Source: Glycomyces salinus
GTDB lineage: Bacteria; Actinomycetota; Actinomycetes; Mycobacteriales; Micromonosporaceae
Assembly (NCBI RefSeq): GCF_016428645.1
Contig: NZ_JAELXW010000032.1
Coordinates: 1-64,000 of the forward strand
Direction of reading: 5' to 3'
DNA length: 64,000 bases
In this document: positions 59,142 through 64,000 of the stretch, in pieces
How positions within the stretch are numbered: position 1 is the first letter of the stretch
Layout of the letters: each line of letters begins with the position of its first letter
Notes under the pieces: generated by a model
Database searches by the model: none
The model's input: the letters and a program-made list of their open reading frames with translations, nothing else
What the model was told of the DNA's origin: nothing
Translations under genes and position numbers: made by a program

Positions 59142-59828
59142 GTGCAGACGAACAGCAACGGCTTCACGGACCTGGGGTGGGCCAAGATCGACACCGACCG
59201 CCCGGCGCGGACCGGCGCGGCCGAGACCGTTTACGCGGCGGGCAAGACACCGGAGCAGGTCGCCGCGGCGCTGACCGAGCTGCGGCGGGCTCATCCGGGC
59301 CGGGCCGCGCTGGCCACCAAGTGCGACGCGGAATGCGTGGCGGCCGTTCGGGAAGCGTTCGGCGACGAGGTGCTGTGCGAGGCGGGGGTGGCCGTGGTCG
59401 GGGCGTTCCCCGAGCCCGAGGCCGGGCCGGTCGCGGTGGTGTGCGCCGGGACTTCGGACCTGCCGGTGGCCGCCGAGGCCCACCTGGTCGCGCGCGCGAA
59501 CGGCCTGGACGCGTACCTGATCGCCGATGTCGGCGTGGCCGGACTGCACCGCCTGCTGGACCGGGTGCCGCAGTTGCGGGAGGCCGCGTGCGTGATCGTG
59601 GTGGCCGGGATGGACGGGGCGCTGCCGAGCGTGGTCGCCGGTCTGGTGGCCTCGCCGGTGATAGCGGTGCCGACCTCGGTCGGCTACGGGGCGGCCTTCG
59701 GGGGGCTGGCGCCGCTGCTGACGATGCTGAACTCCTGCGCTCCGGGAGTGAGCGTGGTGAACATCGACAACGGGTTCGGCGCGGCGATGGCCGCGGCGAG
59801 GATCCTGAACGTGAAGGTCGAGCGGTGA
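59142..59828 (+). CDS. larB: Nickel pincer cofactor biosynthesis protein LarB
   Basis: 228 residues from GTG 59142. C-terminal two thirds is the AIR carboxylase-like LarB domain: VVCAGTSDLPVAAEAHLVA, DVGVAGLHRLLDRVPQLREA, VIVVAGMDGALPSVVAGLV and PTSVGYGAAFGGLAPLLTML. LarB carboxylates and hydrolyses nicotinic acid adenine dinucleotide in the path to the nickel-pincer cofactor of lactate racemase. Overlaps larC by 4 bp. Confidence 0.93.
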   Translation: MQTNSNGFTDLGWAKIDTDRPARTGAAETVYAAGKTPEQVAAALTELRRAHPGRAALATKCDAECVAAVREAFGDEVLCEAGVAVVGAFPEPEAGPVAVVCAGTSDLPVAAEAHLVARANGLDAYLIADVGVAGLHRLLDRVPQLREAACVIVVAGMDGALPSVVAGLVASPVIAVPTSVGYGAAFGGLAPLLTMLNSCAPGVSVVNIDNGFGAAMAAARILNVKVER

Positions 59829-60997
59829 GGGTCGCCTGGCTGGACTGCGCCGCGGGCGCGAGCGGGGACATGTTCCTGGGGGCCCTGGCCGGCGCCGGGG
59901 TGGACCTGGCGGTGATGCAGGGGGCGGTCGACGCCCTGGGGACCGAGCCGATCCGCTTGAGCGCGGCGGCGGCGAAGCGGCACGGCCTGGCCGGGGTCAA
60001 GGTCGACGTGGCCGCGCCCGAGGCGAAGGCGGACCGGCGCTGGCGGTCGATCCGGGCCGTGATCGAGGACTCACCGCTGGCCGACGACGTGAAGGCGCGC
60101 TCGCTCGACGCCTTCGCCCGTTTGGCCGCGGCCGAGGCCGCCTCGCACGGGATCGACATCGACGACGTCCACTTCCACGAGGTCGGCGCCCTGGACTCGA
60201 TAGCCGACATCGTCGGCGCCTCGGCCGGGTTCGCCGTCCTCGGGGCCGAGCGGGTCACGGCCTCGACGGTGACCGTCGGGGGCGGCACGACCCGCGGCTC
60301 GCACGGTTCGATCCCGCTGCCGGCACCGGCGGTCCTGCGGGTCCTGTCGGCGGCCGGGGCCCCGTCGGTGGGCGCGGTGCCCTACGAGGCGTGCACCCCG
60401 ACCGGGGCGGCGATCGTCGCGGCCAACGCGGACGCCTACGGCGAGATGCCGCCGATGGTCGTCGACGAGGTCGGCGTCGGCGCGGGCGGCCGCGACCCGG
60501 CCGAGCGGGCGAACCTGCTGCGGATCGTGGTGGGCCGCGAGACCGGCGCGGCCTCGCCTCGGCCGGTGGTCATCGAGACGAATGTGGACGACCTCGATCC
60601 GCGCCTGTGGCCGGCGGCGCTGGCGGCGCTGCTGGAGGCGGGCGCCTCGGACGCGTGGCTGACGCCGATCCTGATGAAGAAGGGCCGCCCGGCCCACACG
60701 GTGCACGTGCTGTGCCGCGCGGAGGCGGTCGAGTCGGTCCGCTCGGCGCTGGTCCGCCACACCACCACGATCGGCATGCGCTCCTACGAGATAGACAAGT
60801 ACGCCCTGGAGCGCCGCTACACGAGGGTCGAGGTCGACGGTCACGAGATCGGCGTGAAGCTCGCCCTCGACGGCGACGAGGTCGTGAACGTCTCGATCGA
60901 ATACGAGGACGCGGCCGCGGCGGCCGCGGCACTGGCCCGCCCGCTCAAGGTGGTCATGGCCCAGGCCACGGCCGCGGCGTCGGAACTGAACGGCTGA
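59825..60997 (+). CDS. larC: Nickel insertion protein LarC
   Basis: 390 residues in one open frame from GTG 59825. WLDCAAGASGDMFLGALAGA, HFHEVGALDSIADIVGASAG, CTPTGAAIVAANADAYGEMP and ETNVDDLDPRLWPAALAALLEAG are LarC signatures. In Lactiplantibacillus larC is split by a programmed frameshift (larC1/larC2); here it is whole. LarC puts nickel into the pincer cofactor by CTP-driven cyclometallation. LarA and LarE are not in this window. Confidence 0.95.
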   Translation: MRVAWLDCAAGASGDMFLGALAGAGVDLAVMQGAVDALGTEPIRLSAAAAKRHGLAGVKVDVAAPEAKADRRWRSIRAVIEDSPLADDVKARSLDAFARLAAAEAASHGIDIDDVHFHEVGALDSIADIVGASAGFAVLGAERVTASTVTVGGGTTRGSHGSIPLPAPAVLRVLSAAGAPSVGAVPYEACTPTGAAIVAANADAYGEMPPMVVDEVGVGAGGRDPAERANLLRIVVGRETGAASPRPVVIETNVDDLDPRLWPAALAALLEAGASDAWLTPILMKKGRPAHTVHVLCRAEAVESVRSALVRHTTTIGMRSYEIDKYALERRYTRVEVDGHEIGVKLALDGDEVVNVSIEYEDAAAAAAALARPLKVVMAQATAAASELNG

Positions 60998-61067
60998 CGC
61001 CGGTCGGCGTGATACGCCCCTCGGTCGTGAGGAACAATCGTTTCCGACGGTTTCCGAGGAGGCGGCA

Positions 61068-61997
61068 GTGCCGATAGACACGTACTTCACCGACATGTTC
61101 GCGGCTTGGGAGCAGGCCACCGCGCAGGTCCCCGCCGAGGAGCGCGGCGCGATGGTCGGGGGCTTCATCGACCAGTACACCGCCGAGGCGAAGCCGGTGG
61201 ACACCACCGGGATCGCGGTGGAGGACTCCGCGATCGACGGCCCGCACGGGCCGATCCCGGTGCGCACCTACCGGCCTTCCGGTCCGGTGAGCGCCGCTCT
61301 GGTGTGGGCGCACGGCGGCGGCTTCCTCGCGGGCGACCTGGACATGCTCGAAGGCCACATGGTGAGCGCGGAGCTGGCGCGCCGGGCCGGGGCGGCCGTG
61401 GTCTCGGTCGACTACCGGCTCGCCGGGGACGGGATCCGCCACCCGGTGCCGATCGACGACCTCCACGCCGCCTGGCTCTGGTGGAGCGGACAGGACGCGT
61501 TCGGGGACGTGCCGATCGCGATCGGCGGCGCGAGCGCGGGCGGCGCCCTGGCCACGTCGGTCGCGATGCGGGTCCGCGACCGCGGGGAGCGCTCGCCCGA
61601 CTCGCTCCTGCTGGCCTACCCGTGGGCCCACTTCCCCGTCCCGGTCCTGAGCGCGTCTCTGCACGCCGAGATGGAGCCGATCCCGTGGCGGTTCGACCCG
61701 CTCGGGCTCGAGGCCGCGGTCAAGAACTACGTGGGCCGGATCAACGACCTGCCGCCGGACGCCCTCCCTGGCGCGGGCCGCCTCGACGGCCTGCCGCCCA
61801 CCCGGATCGTCGTCTCCGAGTACGACGACCTGCGGCCCTCGGCCGAACTGCTGGAACGCCAGCTCGCCGAGGTCGGCGTGCCGGTCGAGTCGTACCTGTC
61901 CGCCGGGATGCTCCACGGCCACCTGAACCACCCCGCGAGCCTGCCGGAGGTCGGCCGCTCCCTGGACTTCCTCGCGAAGGCGCTGGCGGCCTCCTGA
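61068..61997 (+). CDS. Alpha/beta hydrolase, HSL-type esterase
   Basis: 309 residues from GTG 61068. HGGGF in VWAHGGGFLAGDLDML (oxyanion hole), Ser in IGGASAGGALATS, acid in VSEYDDLRPSAELL and His in SAGMLHGHLNHP. Hormone-sensitive lipase family; hydrolyses esters of short acids. RBS AGGAGG. Followed by a strong hairpin at 62017-62061. Confidence 0.9.
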   Translation: MPIDTYFTDMFAAWEQATAQVPAEERGAMVGGFIDQYTAEAKPVDTTGIAVEDSAIDGPHGPIPVRTYRPSGPVSAALVWAHGGGFLAGDLDMLEGHMVSAELARRAGAAVVSVDYRLAGDGIRHPVPIDDLHAAWLWWSGQDAFGDVPIAIGGASAGGALATSVAMRVRDRGERSPDSLLLAYPWAHFPVPVLSASLHAEMEPIPWRFDPLGLEAAVKNYVGRINDLPPDALPGAGRLDGLPPTRIVVSEYDDLRPSAELLERQLAEVGVPVESYLSAGMLHGHLNHPASLPEVGRSLDFLAKALAAS

Positions 61998-62016
61998 CGG
62001 CGCTCCGAACGGGTGC

Positions 62017-62061
62017 GGCGGCCCGGTCGGTCGTGGTGCCTACGGGGCCGACCGGGCCGCC
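62017..62061. terminator. Bidirectional terminator between the esterase and multicopper oxidase genes
   Basis: Perfect 14-bp arms 62017-62030 and 62048-62061 (GGCGGCCCGGTCGG and complement), 17-nt loop, then TTCTTCC on the + strand. The gap between two convergent genes. Confidence 0.75.
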
Positions 62062-62084
62062 TTCTTCCTCCTGAACCAGGCGGT

Positions 62085-63614
62085 TCACGAGTGGTCGTGG
62101 ACGGTGCTGTTCTCGGGGACGGTGCCTATCTCCTCGTCCTCGCCGAGGACCACGAACTGGCCCATCATTCCCCGGTCCTCGTGGACCAGGATGTGGCAGT
62201 GGTACATGTACGGCAGGTTCGGGTCGGTGTAGTCCTCGAAGCGCATCGCCAGCCGGTACTTCTTCTGCGGCTGGAGGAAGACGGTGTCCTTCCATCCCCG
62301 CAGGAACGGCGGCGGCTCCTCGCCGTCGACGCTCAGCACCTGGTACTGGACGTCGTGGACGTGGAAACTGTGCAGGTAGGCGTCGTTGCTCTTGACCTCC
62401 CACACCTCCGTGGTGCCGACCCGGACGCCGAAGTCGATGCGCTGCATGTCCATCGACTCGCCGTTGATGTTGCTCATCCCCGAGAGGGTGAAGGACCGCT
62501 CCTCGGCGACCTCGCCGCCGTCCACGTCGGGCGCCGTGCCCATGGCCGATGGGATCTCGGTGTCGTCGGCGAGCGAGTCGGCGGCGCGGAACCGGCACAC
62601 GTCGAACCTGTCGTCGCCGCCGTTGACGCGCGAGAACGGACCGAAGTAGCCGAAGTCGGCCGGGTAGGACCGCAACTCGACGGTCTCTCCGGGCTCGAAG
62701 GCGACCACGATCTCGGCGCGCTCCCCGGGCGAGATCTGGATTCGGTCGGTCTCCCACGCCTCGGGCAGCAGCCCGCCGTCGGTGCCGATCAGCGAGAACG
62801 CGCGGTCGTCGGAGAAGCCGAAGTTGTAGAGCCTGGAGTTGGAGCCGTTGAGCAGCCGCAGCCGCACCAGCCGGGTCGAGACCTCGTGGTACGGCCCGAG
62901 CGTGCCGTTGACGAGGATCTCGTCGCCCATCCAGCCCTGGCTGCCCATGAACGGCTGGGTCGTCTCGAACCGGCCCGCGTCGTCGAACTTGCGGTCCTGC
63001 ACGATCATCGGCACGTCGTCGACGCCGTAGGTGCGGGGCAGGTTCAGCTCGTCGGTCCGGTCGTCGTCGATGATGAACAGCCCCGAAATGCCGTTGAGGA
63101 CGTGCCGGGCGGTCTCGCCGTGCGGGTGCGGGTGGTACCAGAGGGTCGTCGCCGGCTGGTCGATCGTCCACTGCGGCGCCCAGACCTCGCCGGGTGCGAT
63201 CGCCTGGTGCGGGCCGCCGTCCATGACCGCCGGCAGGTGCATGCCGTGCCAGTGGACCGAGGTCTCCTCGTCGAGGCCGTTGGCGATCGCGAACGCGACC
63301 TCCTCGCCGCGGCGGGCCCGGATCGTCGGGCCCAGGTAGTCCTGGTTGACTCCCCAGGTCTCGGTGGCGGGCCCGGGCTTGAACTGGGTCCGGCCGGCGC
63401 GGATGTCGAGGTTGAACACGCGGGAGCCGGCCGAGTCGGTCTCCGATTCGGCCTCCGGCGGGATCGCGAGCGGCGTGTCGAAATCGACCTTGCCGACGGT
63501 GTCGACCTTCGCGTTCGACCAGACGTAGGCGAGGGCGCCGCCCCCGCCGACGGCCAGCGCGCCGAGGCCCCCTGCCCCGATGGCGGTCCATTTCAAAGCC
63601 TTGCGCCGTTTCAT
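62085..63614 (-). CDS. Multicopper oxidase
   Basis: 509 residues from ATG 63614. N-terminal hydrophobic segment (TAIGAGGLGALAVGGGGALA) as signal or anchor, with KRRKALK before it. Copper ligands: HWHGMHLP near residue 120, WYHPHPHG, HSFHVHDVQY and YHCHILVHEDRGM (type 1 Cys/His in HCHxxxHxxxxM). Resembles CueO/bilirubin oxidase-type enzymes. Oxidises metal ions or phenols with O2 to water. Last residues form VHDHS. CAGCAT lies 7 nt before the start. Confidence 0.93.
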   Translation of the reverse strand: MKRRKALKWTAIGAGGLGALAVGGGGALAYVWSNAKVDTVGKVDFDTPLAIPPEAESETDSAGSRVFNLDIRAGRTQFKPGPATETWGVNQDYLGPTIRARRGEEVAFAIANGLDEETSVHWHGMHLPAVMDGGPHQAIAPGEVWAPQWTIDQPATTLWYHPHPHGETARHVLNGISGLFIIDDDRTDELNLPRTYGVDDVPMIVQDRKFDDAGRFETTQPFMGSQGWMGDEILVNGTLGPYHEVSTRLVRLRLLNGSNSRLYNFGFSDDRAFSLIGTDGGLLPEAWETDRIQISPGERAEIVVAFEPGETVELRSYPADFGYFGPFSRVNGGDDRFDVCRFRAADSLADDTEIPSAMGTAPDVDGGEVAEERSFTLSGMSNINGESMDMQRIDFGVRVGTTEVWEVKSNDAYLHSFHVHDVQYQVLSVDGEEPPPFLRGWKDTVFLQPQKKYRLAMRFEDYTDPNLPYMYHCHILVHEDRGMMGQFVVLGEDEEIGTVPENSTVHDHS

Positions 63615-63725
63615 GACCGCAATGCTGGCCGCGGGGCCTGGCCGGCGGCATCGGGCCGGAGTCGTCGATTCGGGTACCACCACGGGATGACGCGGCGCCC
63701 CGCACTAGGCCGCCGGTTGCGGTGC

Positions 63726-64000
63726 CTAAGGCTCGGCGAGGTATCCGCGCAGATGGGCGGCGTTGACCGCTTCGGCGCGGTTGGACGCCTCCAGTTTCGC
63801 CATGGACCTCGACAGGTGGACGCTGACCGTCTTCTCCGAGATGTAGAGTTCCGCGCCGATCTGCCGGTTGGTCAGGCCGCGGGCGACCAGGCGCAGCACC
63901 GCAAGCTCCCGCGGAGTCAGCGGGGACGTCGCCCGACCGGCCGAGTCCAGGCGGGCCCGCCCGGAGAGCGCGGTGATCTCGGCGAGCAGGGGCTCGGCGC
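63726..64000 (-). CDS. LuxR-family regulator, C-terminal part only (5' end beyond window)
   Basis: Open to the window edge; 90 codons are visible, ending at the TAG at 63726-63728. LuxR helix-turn-helix: LTPRELAVLRLVARGLTNRQ, IGAELYISEKTVSVHLSRSM and KLEASNRAEAVNAA. The upstream part (ITALSGRARLDSA) looks like a response-regulator or ATPase linker. It may be a two-component or LuxR-solo regulator of the multicopper oxidase on the same strand. Confidence 0.9.
   Translation of the reverse strand, partial: AEPLLAEITALSGRARLDSAGRATSPLTPRELAVLRLVARGLTNRQIGAELYISEKTVSVHLSRSMAKLEASNRAEAVNAAHLRGYLAEP

Overview
The window is high-GC DNA (one 60-base line at 27661 is 46/60 G+C) from an actinomycete. 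Evidence is the AfsR-like SARP regulators, the order alr - alpha/beta hydrolase - tsaE - tsaB - rimI - tsaD, the rpsF-ssb-rpsR-rplI ribosomal cluster followed by dnaB, many GTG/TTG starts and many leaderless genes. The ribosomal S18 has no cysteines (reading NPLEKEG where other actinomycetes have a CxxC site), a variant I associate with Micromonosporales and relatives such as Glycomycetales; this is a suggestion, not an identification. Most of the 3' half is chromosomal core, and a perfect parS site plus a DnaA-box cluster next to dnaB fit an origin-proximal location.

Region 1 (1-20 kb) is accessory: a frameshifted DUF559-type gene, an acetyltransferase, small secreted proteins and a lipoprotein, an ArsR-controlled pair of AHSA1/SRPBCC proteins with two palindromic operators, an operon encoding two WXG-type secretion partners, a probable toxin and a probable immunity protein, a SARP regulator (9379-12387), several membrane or lipoproteins, a surface-anchored DNA/RNA non-specific nuclease and a divergent Ser/Thr kinase.

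Region 2 (20-34 kb): an LLM-oxidoreductase/MarR/FMN-reductase cluster, a subtilase overlapping a short-chain dehydrogenase tail to tail, metE behind a cobalamin riboswitch with parS inside its coding sequence, then alr and the tsaE-tsaB-rimI-tsaD operon.

Region 3 (33-48 kb): a second WXG-type operon and second SARP (35628-38411), three overlapping NUDIX genes, an Rpn-like nuclease, gnd, cystathionine beta-synthase, a GH18 chitinase-like enzyme, and a TetR/DUF418 pair. Region 4 (47.8-50.8 kb) is a two-gene DUF262 + HipA module with clearly lower GC, probably acquired. Region 5 (50.9-64 kb): fumarase, rpsF-ssb-rpsR-rplI, dnaB, a GT87-like membrane protein, an anti-sigma-type ATPase, a phosphodiesterase, larB-larC, an esterase, a multicopper oxidase and the end of a LuxR-type regulator.

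The most striking unifying pattern is regulatory. Four promoters, all on the minus strand and placed before secreted, membrane or WXG/toxin operons (3116, 8147, 8775, 35451), carry three or four GCAC-type heptamers at exactly 11-bp intervals, followed on the minus strand by 10 nt and a -10-like hexamer. That is the architecture of SARP binding sites. Two other promoters (for small secreted proteins at 9009 and 12555), on either side of the first SARP gene, carry a different 11-bp repeat, CGGGAG. I infer two SARP regulons that control surface and secreted effectors rather than an antibiotic cluster.
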